A DNA stretch of 64,000 bases, from assembly GCF_048773025.1 (NCBI RefSeq), contig NC_133558.1, positions 38,846,501-38,910,500 on the forward strand. Direction: 5' to 3'. Below, in pieces: positions 11,221-22,250 of the stretch. Positions within the stretch are counted from its first letter, which is position 1. Each line of letters starts with the position of its first letter. The position numbers and the translations under genes are program-made. The notes under the pieces were generated by a model. It was not told the DNA's origin. It was given only the letters and a program-made list of their open reading frames with translations, and searched no databases. This stretch comes from Camelus bactrianus (lineage: Eukaryota > Chordata > Mammalia > Artiodactyla > Camelidae).

Positions 11221-12150
11221 CAATTTTTTTTTTTTTTTTTTTTTAGTTTTCATTGTAGAATTCTGCTTTCTACCAAGATGAGGAAAGAAGGACTAGATTT
11301 ATCCTGCTGCTGAGACAACATAAATTAAAAAGCCAGGTACAACGGACAACGATCCCTGGGAGACAGAAAATGGAAAAGTTGAGTGCCGTGATCACTCCAG
11401 CATTTCGATACCGTGAAGGAGCTTCTGAGCCAAGGCGCAAGGAGAGTGTGGTCTGGAGAGGGAGGTGCCAGGGCAGAGAGGACAAGGAAACTGGAGTTCA
11501 CAAGACAGGGAACCAAGAGGAGAGAGAGGCACATGAACAGAATCCAGAGGCCTGCAGAGGGTCCCCCTCAAGTCTTCAACAGAAAGCTGGAGACTCCCCA
11601 GGGCCTCAGGAAAGGACTTTCTGGAAGTATTTAAGGGGACAGTGCCCAGCATCCAGGAGGACCAGGAACAGTGCCCACTCCAACAAATCAGACTAGGGGA
11701 AAAAGCCTCATAGTCTGTAGGGTATTGGGCTGACTACTCAAGGGGTCTTACCCTAGAAATAAAGAATAAACAGCCCTGGGCGTAGCGATACTCAGAACCA
11801 CCTGACAAATTATAGAAGAAGAAAAAAATAAGCAGGGAAAGAAGGAAAAAGAATATGGAAAAACAGAAAAGAACTAGCAAGAAGGTAGATGCTTGTATTA
11901 TTGATGATCATATTAATTGTAAATGGTGTAATCATTCCGATTATCAGAGACAGTAAAATCACAAGACCCAACTGTATGCTATCTATAAGTAACCCCGTTT
12001 TAAATTTTAAAAAATACCAAACGTGAAAGACTGGAAAAACATGAACTATAAAACCCTTAATCATAAGGAATCTATAGCGGCAATGTTGTAGAAGAGAAAT
12101 ATTGCAAGGATAAAAAGCGTCACTTCATGATGATAAAGGAGTCGGGTGAC
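11221..12150 (+). mobile_element. Old LINE-1 (L1M-like) 5' and early ORF2 fragment
   Basis: A poly-T run (11224-11244) is followed by sequence reading like an L1M 5' region (ACCAAGATGAGGAAAGAAGG). About 11810-12140 is early ORF2 (ATTAATTGTAAATGGTGTAA, ACAAGACCCAACTGTATGCT). The middle part, about 11400-11800, is assigned only by position. It is heavily decayed and has no usable frame. It abuts an L1 in the opposite orientation at about 12165; whether this is one rearranged copy or two insertions I cannot tell. Confidence 0.6.
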
Positions 12151-12164
12151 GCAGAAGTGGGATG

Positions 12165-13020
12165 ACTGGGCCACATGGTGGCTCTGCTTTTAATCTTTTG
12201 AGGAAACTCCATGCTGTTTTCCATCGTGGTTACACCAACTTGCATTCTCACCAACAGCGCATAGGGTTGGTTCCCTTTTCTCCACACCCTCCCCGACACT
12301 TGTGGTTGAAACTGTGAGTTAAATCCATTTCACTAATCCAGGTTTTAAGACCTGCATGTCCTCCAAGCTGCATAAATGGTAAAATCTTTGCCTGAGTTGT
12401 TTCCCAGGAGCTAGGAGTCAGCTGTGTCTCGTGCGAGCTGACTAGGTTAAGGCAGGATTGGACCACTGACCCTCCAGCTGGACCTGTGCCCTCCAGCTGT
12501 GAACGTGCAGAGGGCTGTAGCTGAGTGATGTCTGTGCAGAATGACCACAGTCACACCTGTCTCCAGTCCCCTTTCCCCAGGTTCGCCCCACTCCCCACAC
12601 CCCAGGCCGCCTTCCTTCTTTCTTCCTTATTCCATGAATACCCTGAGCCCTTGCTCTCTCGGGGAGGCAAGTTTGAGATTTGTCCTCCAGTCTCCCCACT
12701 CGGCTGCCTTGTAAATGAATACTCTTTATTGCAAACCTTGGTGTCTCAGTGTTTTGGCTCGCTCTGCATCAGGCAACAAACCTGGATTGGTCATATTTGT
12801 TGTTTTTTGGTAATAGCCATTCTGATAGGCGTGAGGTATTGTCTCATTGTGGTTTTGATTTGTGTTACCCTGATGGTTAGTGATGTTAACCATCTCTTCA
12901 TGTACCTGTTGGCCATTTATATGTCTTCTTTGGGAAATTATCTCTTTAGATCCTCTTTCTACTTTGTAATTGGATTGTTTGCTTTTCCCACTGAGTTGTG
13001 TGAGTTCCATATCTTTTGGG
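12165..13020 (-). mobile_element. LINE-1 ORF2/3' region, split by an LTR
   Basis: Reverse-complement L1: TGGGATGACTGGGCCACATGG, CTCCATGCTGTTTTCCATCG and CACCAACAGCGC up to about 12300. It continues at about 12793 with TATTTGTTGTTTTTTGGTAA, GCGTGAGGTATTGTCTCATT and CATGTACCTGTTGGCCATTT, ending at about 13018. The two halves are contiguous in the L1 consensus, so the ~490 bp between them is an insert. The 183-residue frame that spans this junction on the plus strand is not a gene. Confidence 0.85.
12301..12792 (+). mobile_element. LTR-like insert within the antisense L1
   Basis: The block that splits the L1 reads like an endogenous-retrovirus LTR on the plus strand. Its last ~130 bp has the R/U5 style seen in mammalian ERV LTRs (CACTCGGCTGCCTTG, CTTTATTGCAAACC, GGTGTCTCAGTGTTTTGGCT) and it ends near GGTCA. 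I set the start at TGTGGTTG. I do not see a clean target duplication, so both ends may be off by a few bases. No internal region is present, so it is read as a solo-LTR fossil of uncertain class, younger than the L1 it interrupts. Confidence 0.6.
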
Positions 13021-13340
13021 GGCCCTGGGAGGGGCGAGACTGGCCCTGGGCCTTGGATCAGTGGGGCTGGAACTGAGCCCCAGTTTTCATAGCCAGGACC
13101 GGGGTCTGTAGACCTGGCTGTGCAGGTGTGGATGGATGTCTCCTGCCAGACCCCTGGGTGGGCTGAACTGCTCCCTGACCAGGGCTGGAGGGGCTGGAGC
13201 CGAGGGTAGAGCTTTTCCAGGGTCTCCTGGGATGCAGATGTGAGCATCTTCCACTGGCCCCTGTGCTGGCAGTCGTGCTTATGGATTTAGCTGTGAGGGT
13301 GCAGGAGCCCAGAAGAGGGACTTTTCAGGATCTCCGGGTC
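13021..13340. other. GC-rich block of unknown nature
   Basis: A ~310-bp GC-rich island of CTGG/GGGCTGG-type words sits directly after the antisense L1 in an otherwise AT-rich area. It has open frames on both strands only because it is GC-rich. I recognise no gene, RNA or repeat family. It is poor in CpG compared with the 27.4-28.1 kb island, so it is not an obvious promoter. Confidence 0.4.
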
Positions 13341-13429
13341 ACAAACTGTGGTTGGGTTGGGCTGGTTACAGGGATTTTTCAGAAATACATACATATATTC
13401 ATTGTTCCTTTGGATCAAGCAAAAGAATG

Positions 13430-13925
13430 AGATATTTTTATAGCTTCGATCTGAATTCCCCAAATGTCCATCAAGAAGGGAATGGAGAAATGAACTTGGT
13501 GTATTTAAATAATGCAATATTATCATACAGCAATAGTAATGATGGATCCACTGCTATGCAAAACATGGAGAAAAATTAAAAACATGATATTCCAAACATA
13601 ATATTGTAAATATATTACAAACATAAGAAACAAGATATAAAAATTACATAACATCTGATTTAAATTTCATAAACTTTTAAAACTTGCATACTACTCTTTA
13701 ATATTAGAAAACAAAATAATGGTTAACCTTGAAAAGTTATTAGAGATAGAAAGATAAATTAAAAGGGATTCATCTGAGATTTCACTGCCGTTCTGTTGTT
13801 TGACCTAGATGTTGGCTTTACCTGTGTCTTCAGTTGGTGAAATTTTATTTGCCTATACATTAAGATTTGTAAACTTTTTCCCGTGCAGATTATACATCAA
13901 TAAAAGTTATAATATAAAACAACCA
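13430..13925 (+). mobile_element. Old LINE-1 (L1M) 3' end
   Basis: CCCCAAATGTCCATCAAGAAGG, ATGGAGAAATGAACTTGGTG, GCAAAACATGGAGAAAAA and, at the end, CAGATTATACATCAATAAAA follow the order of the 3' end of ancient L1M elements. It is highly diverged. Confidence 0.6.
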
Positions 13926-14194
13926 TTAACATCTGGGAAAGAACTTGCATCTCCTAACAGGTGGCATTTTAATGTATGTATAATGTATAATGCACGTAAA
14001 AAGCGTAGTTATGAATGTGTAAAAAACACCATCAATGTCTTTTTACCATCACCAGTTGACATGAACATAGTTCATAAAGAAGGAAATGAAAATGTTTTGC
14101 AAGTACTGAGATGTTCAATCTCTTTCATCATAAAATAAACACAAATTCAAAAAACACCAATACAGTGATTCATCTATGATTACATTAGCAAAGA

Positions 14195-14590
14195 TCCGAA
14201 AGTCTGACAACACACTGTCTTCATGAAAGTATGAGTGCGGATGTGGAGAGACAGAAAGACTCATTTATTGCCAATGGGAATGCAGAGGGGTGCAGCCACT
14301 TTGGAAGCTAGTTTGGTGGTTTCCTACAAAACTAAACATACCCTGATGATGTGGTCCAGCCGTCATGTTCCTTGATATTTACCCAAGGAGTTAAAAAGTG
14401 AAGTCCCCACAAAAACCTGCACACAGATATTTATAGCAATTGTATTCATAATTGACAAAACTTACAAGTAATGAAGATGTCCTTCACTAGGTGAGTGGCT
14501 AAACTGTAACACAACCAGACAATGAAATATTACTCATCACTACAAGGAAATGAACTATCAAGTTATGAAAAGATACGGAGGAAACTTCAA
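14195..14590 (+). mobile_element. Old LINE-1 (L1M) ORF2-3'UTR fragment
   Basis: In order: GAGTGCGGATGTGGAGAGAC, TTGCCAATGGGAATGCAGAG, TTTACCCAAGGAGTTAAAAA, TTTATAGCAATTGTATTCAT and GGAAATGAACTATCAAGTTA. These match the ORF2 end and 3'UTR of ancient L1M elements in sense. Diverged, no coding capacity. Confidence 0.65.
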
Positions 14591-14631
14591 TCTATGTGAC
14601 TGTTTTTGGTGGGTGTAATGTCCTAAAAATA

Positions 14632-14745
14632 TCAACGAAGTCTATTGTGTCATTTAGTATCTCTGTTGCCTTACCGATTTTTTTTTTTTTTTTTTGGCCT
14701 GAAAGATCTGTCCAGTGATGTTAGTGGGCGTGAAATTTCCTCGTG
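14632..14745 (-). mobile_element. LINE-1 fragment with poly-T
   Basis: A poly-T run near 14680-14696 is followed by GATCTGTCCAGTGATGTTAG, which is the reverse complement of an L1 ORF2 stretch. Small fragment only. Confidence 0.5.
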
Positions 14746-15449
14746 CCACATTTGGCAACATACATTTTCCCACAGAACTATTCTGGACCTATATTTTTGT
14801 CACTAGAAAAAAAGTAAATTTTGTTTTGTTCTGTGTTCTTAGCCATGAAAAACGGCCCAACCCTGTTTATATTCATAAAATATTGAAAAGATCCTAAATA
14901 TTTTCAATCGAAGTTTTTTACAAGTTTTCTCTGTGAAATAATACTTTTTTATTTGACCTGTGAATTGACTTTCACTTATTTGATTGGGTATCCTGTGTGA
15001 GATAGATTCTGCTTAAAGAAAACTTCCATCTACCTTCATAGAGTAAACATAGTTATTTATGTCCTTAAGCCTCCCAGAATATTGTGTTCTATTTTAACAC
15101 ATAAGGATATATTACTATCAGTTTACTGTATTAAAATTTTAAGCTACATGTTATATACAATACGAGATTTCATTTTAAATTGAAAATTACTTTTTATTGA
15201 GTTTTTAAAATGAATTTCCATATTTCCAGTGAGGCATATTTTCTTCAGCACTAGAAAGAAAATATATCGAAATGTCGGGCAATCAGAAAAAAAAATTTAA
15301 CATCACCATTAAATAGCCATCATAGTTAAAGGAATGTATATGCACATTAATTGTACTTTCACAGGTGTCTCTCAAAGTTTCTCTTCTATTAACATATACC
15401 AAAAGATAACAGCGAATTCTAATTCTGTTTACTTGAAAAACAGTTATAA
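14746..15449. other. Intergenic stretch, nothing recognised
   Basis: AT-rich sequence with no credible gene, RNA or repeat that I can name. Confidence 0.4.
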
Positions 15450-15605
15450 TTTCTGTTTTGATTAAAATAATAAGTCCCTGTAAGATGTACTTATGTTCGG
15501 AGAAATACCTCACCAGACACAAGATCCACTGACACCTTGATCTTAGAATTCCAGCCTCCAGACCTGTGAGAAATAGATTCTTGGTGTTTAAAACAAAAAG
15601 CATTA
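15450..15605 (+). mobile_element. ERVL-MaLR LTR fragment (MST/MLT1 type)
   Basis: The 3' part of a MaLR LTR: CAGACACAAGATCCACTGAC, CACCTTGATCTTAGAATTCC, CAGCCTCCAGACCTGTGAGA and AAATAGATTCTTGGTGTTTA follow the order of MSTB/MLT1 LTR ends. Only the terminal portion is recognisable, so the left boundary is approximate. An old fossil from the early placental period. Confidence 0.7.
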
Positions 15606-15966
15606 ATAAGATGAAATACTTGAAAAAAATGAAAACATGGAGAAAATTCTGTATTAATTAAAAGACTGCAGTTATCATCAAACAGTAATATAACTTCAAA
15701 TATACAAAGAAGGAACTATCTGGAAGTTTTGGATCAAGATTGGACAAAACAGGAGTTAAATTTGGGAGAGGGCAAGGGATGCTAAGTAACCTGTGTTCAA
15801 ACGGGAAATGCAGAAGCCCCAGGAGTCAGGTCACTGGCCTGCCTCTTGTATTCCCTCAACAGCAGCCGGAACCCCGCCTGGAACTTGCCTCTTAAGAGGG
15901 CCATGGCAGGGAAGGTGCACATGAAAAAGTGTCTGCCTGTCAATGGAGTGTATAGTTTCCTAATTC
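15606..15966. other. Intergenic stretch, nothing recognised
   Basis: No gene or named repeat seen between the MaLR LTR and the following L1. Confidence 0.4.
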
Positions 15967-17333
15967 AAAATAGAGGGTAGAAGACCTAATAAGTTTAATT
16001 AGGTCCCATTTGATTAGTTTTGCTTTTATTTCGATTGCCTCAGTAGACTGCCCTAGGGAAACACGTTGCTACTATTTATATCGGAGAACGTTTTGCCTGC
16101 GTTCTCTTATAGGTGGTTTATGGTGTCTTGCCTTGGGTTTAAGTCTTTAAGCCATTTTGGGCTTATTTTTGTGTGTGGTTAGGGAATCTTCCAATGTCAC
16201 TGAGTTACATGCAGCTGTCCAGCTTTCCCAACACCACTTGTCAAAGAGACTGTCTTTTCTCCATTGTATATTCTTGCCTCCTTTGTCAAAGATAAATTGA
16301 CTGCAGGTGTGTGGGTTTATTTCTGGGTTCTCTATTCTGTTCCATTTATTTGTATGTCTGTTTTTGTGCCAATACCACACTATTTTGATGACTGTAGCTT
16401 TGCAGTATTGTCTGAAGTCTGGGTGAGTTATTCCCTCAGCTTTGCTCTTCTGTGTTGCTTTGGCAATTCTTGGTCTTTTATTATGCCACATAAATTTTCT
16501 AGTTCTAGCTCTGTGAAAAATGTCCTAGGTAATTTGATAGGGATCAGATTAAATCTGTAGATTGCTTTGGGTAGTATAGCCATTTTAACAATATTAATTC
16601 TTTCAATTCAGGAGCATGGGATATCTTTCCATTTCTTTAAATCATCTTCAATTCCCTTAATCAATGTTTTATAGTTCTCTGCATATAAGAGCATATATCC
16701 ATAGGAAACAATAATTCAAAAAGATACATGCACTCTAATGTTCATAGCAACACTATTTACAATAGCCAAGACATGGAAGCAACCTAAATATCCATCAACA
16801 AATGACTGGATAAAGAAGTTGTGGTATATTTATAAAATAGAATATTACTCAGCCATAAAAAAGAATAAAATATGCCATTTGCAGCAACATGGATGGACCT
16901 GGAGATCATCATTCTAAGTGAAGTAAGCCAGAAAGAGAAAGAAAAATACCATATGGTATCGCTTATATGTGGAATCTAAAAGAAAAAAAAAAAGGGCACA
17001 AGTAAACTCATTTATAAAACAGAGACCGATTCACAGACAGAAAATAAACTTATGGTTACCAGGGGGGAAAAGGAGGTGGGGAGGGATAAATTGGGAGTTC
17101 AGGATTAGCAGATACAAACTACTATACATGAAACAGATAAACAGCAAGGTCCTACTGTATAGCACAGGGAACCATACTCAGTAACTTGTTAATAGCCTAT
17201 AATGAAAAAGAATGTGGAAAGGAATATGTGTACACACACACACACACACACACTGAATCACTATGCTGTACACCAGCAATTAACACAGCATTGGAACTCA
17301 ACTATACTTCAACTGAAAAAAATAGAGGGTAGA
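15967..17333 (+). mobile_element. LINE-1 with 5' inversion and perfect 15-bp target duplications
   Basis: AAAATAGAGGGTAGA occurs at 15967-15981 and 17319-17333 and brackets the element. From 15982 to about 16697 the sequence is ORF2 in reverse complement (GTCTTTAAGCCATTTTGGGC, CCAACACCACTTGTCAAAGA, CTGTTCCATTTATTTGTATG). From about 16698 to 17318 it is the ORF2 end and 3'UTR in sense (CAATAGCCAAGACATGGAAG, TACTCAGCCATAAAAAAGAA, ATACCATATGGTATCGCTTA), ending in a short A-run. Relative to a full L1, the inverted block and the sense block are separated by several hundred missing bases, so this is a twin-primed insertion with an internal deletion. The upstream copy starts at TTC|AAAA, close to the L1 endonuclease preference. 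A (CA)n run sits at about 17230-17253. The perfect duplications suggest a moderately recent insertion. Confidence 0.92.
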
Positions 17334-18539
17334 GAAGGAGGAAGATGGCCTGATGGAACCCAAATTAAGTTAGGAAACATGACTGAGAAAGAAAAGTACA
17401 GAATGGGGGGCAGGGGTAAAGTGTTGCTCTAATTCCTCAGGAGTCAGCTGAAAAGGCTTCATTTAGAGTTTAAAATGATTAGGTTTTCAATACACAATGT
17501 TCAAATAAGCCAACTGAGTGCAAATTGAAGACCACATATAAAGATCCATAATTTATTTGTATATTACATTTTGTTTATTACTCTCACACACCCATTAGCA
17601 GTGAACTGCATACCAAGTAAGTTCATGAGCAGTGAAGCTTGCTTTTGTCAACCCAGAAATGTAACAGCCACGTACGGACAAGTCTTCACTTGAAAACAGT
17701 TATTTTTGTATGTGTGTGTGTGTGTCTTTCACTGGAAGGTGACCTCTTTAAGGTAAGAAATAATTTCTCTTTTGTATCCATTCATCACTTAGTGCAAATC
17801 CTTTCATATAATGAGTTTCCAATGACTGTAAACAAGATATAGTTTGTGTTTTTGTATAACCTCTTTACATTTGAAACCAATACTTTGGACACTCGGTTTT
17901 CAAGGATGGTTCACACTATACAGATATCAAAATAACTGAACTCCAGGACACTGAGTGATTGATACGCTAAAAGAAAGCAGGTCACTTTAAAAAGCAGGAA
18001 TCCAGAGGAAAGAATGCTCCATATCACTAAATTATTGCTCTTTTCTATAAAAATGGATTCCAGCCTCTCCCCAGTAGATGCATTGTAATTTCTCCCGGCT
18101 GAAATTGGCGGTGCCCTTTTATTTACTCCTCTTACTTCTCATTTAAATCTCATGCACCAGACGATCACTCCTGATTTTACAACTTTTTACTGCCTATGGG
18201 TTTTTTTTTTCAACTCATTTAAAAGGCATTATGCTTTGATAATGGACTGTCTGAAGACAGAACTCAATTATAATTTTTTTAAACTTCAATTTAATCAATG
18301 CCAGAGGCTATCAGAGATACAGGATTTCTCATGAACAAGTTCTTCTCTAGTTGAACTCTTTATATATTGTCCTTTATTGGAAAATTTTCAGCGTGTATAT
18401 ACATGCCTATGTGTGGATAAATATGTACATATATTTGCAAAAGTAATTTTCATCATTATATCTAATTTGCATTAAGAGAATGTCTTGGAATTTGTTTGGC
18501 TTTATTTATAGGATGAACGTGCAAAAAAGAATTAATTTT
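17334..18539. other. Intergenic stretch, nothing coding
   Basis: No credible gene. A short TG run lies at about 17710-17725. I recognise no repeat family in the remainder. Confidence 0.4.
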
Positions 18540-18745
18540 TAGCAGTAAGAGCCCAGACCTTGGGATCTGGCAGATCTCGCTTGGAATCCTTGTTCTGCTT
18601 TTTTCGCAGCTATGTAACCTTGATGACATTCCTTAACTTCTCTGAGTTACCCATCTGGAAAATTATGATGACAAGCCCTATGACTAACGTCTGAATTAGA
18701 TAACGTTGTAAATCACGAGCCTTCAAACACATTAGTATTCCCCTT
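18540..18745 (+). mobile_element. MIR SINE
   Basis: In sense: AGTAAGAGCCCAGACCTTGG (tRNA-like head), TCTGGCAGATCTCGCTTGGA, CAGCTATGTAACCTTGATGA, CTTAACTTCTCTGAGTTACC and CATCTGGAAAATTATGATGA. The order follows the MIR consensus through most of its length, with heavy divergence. Confidence 0.75.
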
Positions 18746-19189
18746 AGAGGAAAGGGAGAGAGGCTACTGGTCTAAATATAGGTTCTCTCTCTCTTTTTTT
18801 TTTTTTTTCTTCTTTCCTCTGGAATACATAACAACCAACAGAAAATGACATGTTTGTACAGCAACTTAATCTACTTATGAGTAACATAAAGGAAAAAAAA
18901 AACAATTCAAGTTCAGTAAGAATTCCTACATTGGCTATAGATCTTCTAGTAAAATTAGAAATAATTATGCATTTTATAAGGAATTTAACATGTTTATTTC
19001 TGAAGGTATCTATACATCACTTGATGAATTTAGCACAAAGTTAAAATAAACACGAAGGAAGAACTTTGTGTTTCTAAAATGTATCCAGAGTAAAGTCTTT
19101 ATTTGCCCTGAAGTCTGCGCCCCTCACTGCACCCCCATTCCGTGACGATGACGCCACTGAGTAAATGGTTGCGGAAGCGCTTGTCCCTG
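18746..19189. other. Intergenic stretch, nothing recognised
   Basis: Contains a pyrimidine run at about 18784-18819. No gene or named repeat seen. Confidence 0.4.
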
Positions 19190-19870
19190 ATCAATGCTGA
19201 CATTTCTATTTCCCTCACCCTCCCAGACTCAGCCTCCCATGAAATCCTCTGTTCTCTCCCTCCAGAATGTACCTTGACTGGGTCCCTTTCTCTCCATCTA
19301 CATTGCCGTCATAGTCCAAGCCTCTCTGTCCATTCAAGTCCACGTCATCCCTGATCTGAACTATCACACCTGCCTCCTGTATCGGGTATTGTCTGTAATA
19401 ACAGAAACGCCCAAAGTAACCACTGCTTTCAAAAGTCAGTGGTTTCCTCCCTAAGACAAAAGACATGTAGAGTTACGACCCCCTTAGTTACGCAGCGTGT
19501 GCCAGGCTGTCCCCACGCAGTGTCTCCGCGCGCACTGTGTTCTCTGCCTGGGGCTCCGATCTCCACTTCTCCCCTGGGTCACCAGGAGACAGTCATCATT
19601 CCTTTGGGGAGATCTTCTCCGATAATCCAATGAACGTTGCCTCCTTCCATCAGACACTCTTTTCCCCTCCCTCAGAGGACCCAGTTTTTGACTTGAGGAC
19701 ACTAATTACCAATGACATTTATTTATCTGCTTCCTGTTTTTGTTGGTTTCTCTCTACCTTACCCAGTGCTCTAAAAGGTCTGTAAGGGTGTGGACTGGTC
19801 TTCTCTTCTCTCCTCGTGCAATGCCTGGTACACAGCACATGCTCAGTAGTCTTAGTAAAAATGGAAGGGA
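19190..19870 (+). mobile_element. LINE-2 fragments
   Basis: About 19220-19480 carries L2-like pyrimidine-rich ORF2 sequence (TCTCCATCTACATTGCCGTC). About 19740-19870 resembles the L2 3' end (GTGCAATGCCTGGTACACAG, CACATGCTCAGTAGTCTTAG), both in sense. The part between them is less clear. Assignment rests on word order remembered from the consensus. Confidence 0.5.
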
Positions 19871-20540
19871 AAGAAGGGATTACGTCAAAAAGATGGAAAA
19901 TATAAATTCTTTTGAAAACCCAGGGATGCCAGGATCTTTACAGAATGATTGCTGGTTTGGCTTTCATCCTCCTATTAGTCATTTTTCCAGTTTTTCCCCC
20001 TCACAGTTACAGTTCAAAAAAATGCATTCAATATTCATTGAGTGAATTATTTGATCTTAAATGTGAAAACAATCAGAATTGATCTTAAAATATTCTGTTT
20101 TGAAATAACGCCTTGAAATCCGTATCTCCCAGATTCAACTCTCAAAGTGAAAATGAAAGAGACAAATCCAAATTTTAAAAATCATGTTTAAACATTGCCT
20201 CCCAAGAAAACACTCTGCGTAGCTTTGGGAATCATGATTATGGCATAAAGACTAACGGGCCTCTCTGCAAATCCAGGCACAAAAACGTAGGGATTAAATT
20301 CCTAAATGTCTTATAAAGTGCCCTGCCTGCTGTTGTAATTGTTTGTAAGGAAGTGAAAAGACACTACAAGACCTTTTGCCTCTTCAGTAATGAATATGCA
20401 AGTGTTCTGCTGAACATGAAATCACTGATTTTCTCTAGAAGTCAACCCAATTGGATGAATACCTTAGGAAAGTTTGTCAGTCCTGAACATGCCTCTTAAA
20501 TCTGCCTCGTGTTCATTTGTCAGTAGTAATGCTGTGTTTT

Positions 20541-20602
20541 GCTTTCGCTGAATAAGACTTTTACCTTCAGTGCTTTCGCTGAATAAGACTTTTACCTTCA
20601 GT
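20541..20602 (+). repeat. Perfect 31-bp tandem duplication
   Basis: A 31-bp unit starting GCTTTCGCTGAATAAGAC and ending CCTTCAGT is repeated twice back to back with no mismatch (20541-20571 and 20572-20602). No other copy is seen nearby. The lack of differences suggests a recent local duplication. Confidence 0.95.
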
Positions 20603-21514
20603 ACTGAATAAAAAACTAATTGAAACCTATGTTCATCTTGAATAACATTACATTACTGTCACTGCTCTTAGTTAATCCCAGCCTGTACTTTGACGAGCTT
20701 TATTTAAAGATTTTCTGTCGTGTGATGTTGGTGTACCACTAGGATTTTTCTCAATTTCTTTTTTTTCGTCATTGCTCTGGTTCACTTACTCTTTTGCTTT
20801 GCCTTATAGGAAATTAAAATTTCCCCTCATTTTACTTGCTGCAAGCCGTCTTTGAGACCTCAGTCCATTTTTTTTTCTTTAAATTTATGCCAAAGAACAC
20901 TTTATAGACATTGGTGAAACACTACACTGCCAATCCTTCTAGCTGAGCTATATTTTATTTTTAATGAAAGGACTATTAGTATTCATGGGAGAATATTATA
21001 TATTTTGAGCTCAGTGACATTTCCATTTGGCTGCTTTGTAGAAATAATTTTTTTCTTTTCATGGAGGATTTATCAGAGAATTTTAAGAAAGGAAGAAGCT
21101 TTTGAAAGCCATTACCCTGCCCTTGGCAAATGCACACATTTGGGATGTAATGGTCATCATACAAGAAAATTATTTTCATCTAAAAAGAAGACAACTCTTC
21201 ACTGACTAATTCCTTAAAAATGGCAAATTGAGTCGTAAATCGTTGTAACTGTTATTTTAAAAGGACTAATTGAGCCAACATAATTATTGAAATTTTGTTT
21301 GTTTGTTTGGAAAGAAATAAGTAGGTAATTCACACACATGTGTTTAGTATTTTTAGTGAGATTTGTAAAGTTGTTTAAAAATTTTGATAATTTACGGCCA
21401 AATCAATGCATGCTGTGACAAAGGTGTCATGATGTAATATGGCTTTCCACGGCTAGCTAGTAAACTGAGGTTTGGACAGGAGACTTGGAGGTTATTTTTG
21501 GTAATACCCAGACT
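20603..21514. other. Intergenic stretch, nothing recognised
   Basis: AT-rich sequence with no credible gene or named repeat. Confidence 0.4.
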
Positions 21515-22250
21515 TTTCTACTTTTACAAAAAAGTTTCAGAGTCATTTCAGATTTGCAGAAAAGTTGCAAAAATAATGGAGAAAAATCCAACATACCCTT
21601 CATCCAATTTCACCAAATGTGAGAATTTGACCACATCTGCTCAACCACTGTATCATTTTCTCTCTCTGTATGTCTCTCTCTCTCCCTCTCTCTGTATGAT
21701 CACTTACGTACATGTATTTTTCCTTAATTATTTGAGAGTAAGTTACACACACGATGCCCCTTTACCCCTTAAGTACTTTATTATTTATGTTCAAAAGCAC
21801 AGACGTTCACTTACATAATCACAACACCATTAAAAAAAATCCATAAACTGAAAGAATAGACCTTATTTACATTTCACCAATTATCCCTTCACTGTCCTTT
21901 ACAATAACCATCAAATAAAAGCAAAATCTTGCCCTGGGCCAATGTATGATTATACTTCATGCGTAGTTGCCATGGATGGAGACCATCTTCATGATTCTTA
22001 TGGGCTCTTTGCTGGCTAGATGGTCACGATCTCACTCACCATCTTACACGATGCCTGTGTCTTTGATTTTTTTTATTTGTTCCCTCTTCTGTGTCGGGCT
22101 GATGAAATCTTGGCTCTGGAACTGTGTTTTCTAATTTCATGATCATTCCCTTCAAATGGCTTGCACCTGCTTAATAAGAACCATTTTCTACAGTAGGATT
22201 TCATAATGATGATTTCCTGTATGGTAATGTCTTTTAATGTGAGAGACCAG
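21515..22250. mobile_element. Old LINE-1 (L1M-like) fragment
   Basis: GATTTGCAGAAAAGTTGCAA, CATACCCTTCATCCAATTTC, TTTGAGAGTAAGTTACACAC, GATGCCCCTTTACCCCTTAA and CAATTATCCCTTCACTGTCC follow an old mammalian repeat that I associate with L1M elements. The right end is uncertain and I do not commit to orientation. Confidence 0.5.

Noticed and set aside
12525-13247. 183-residue plus-strand and 173-residue minus-strand frames
   Set aside because: They run across the junction of an LTR-like insert, an antisense L1 and the GC-rich block; no protein similarity recognised.
15982-17318. Orientation flips inside L1 copies as genome-assembly inversions
   Set aside because: Matching target duplications enclose both orientations, so the flips arose during retrotransposition.
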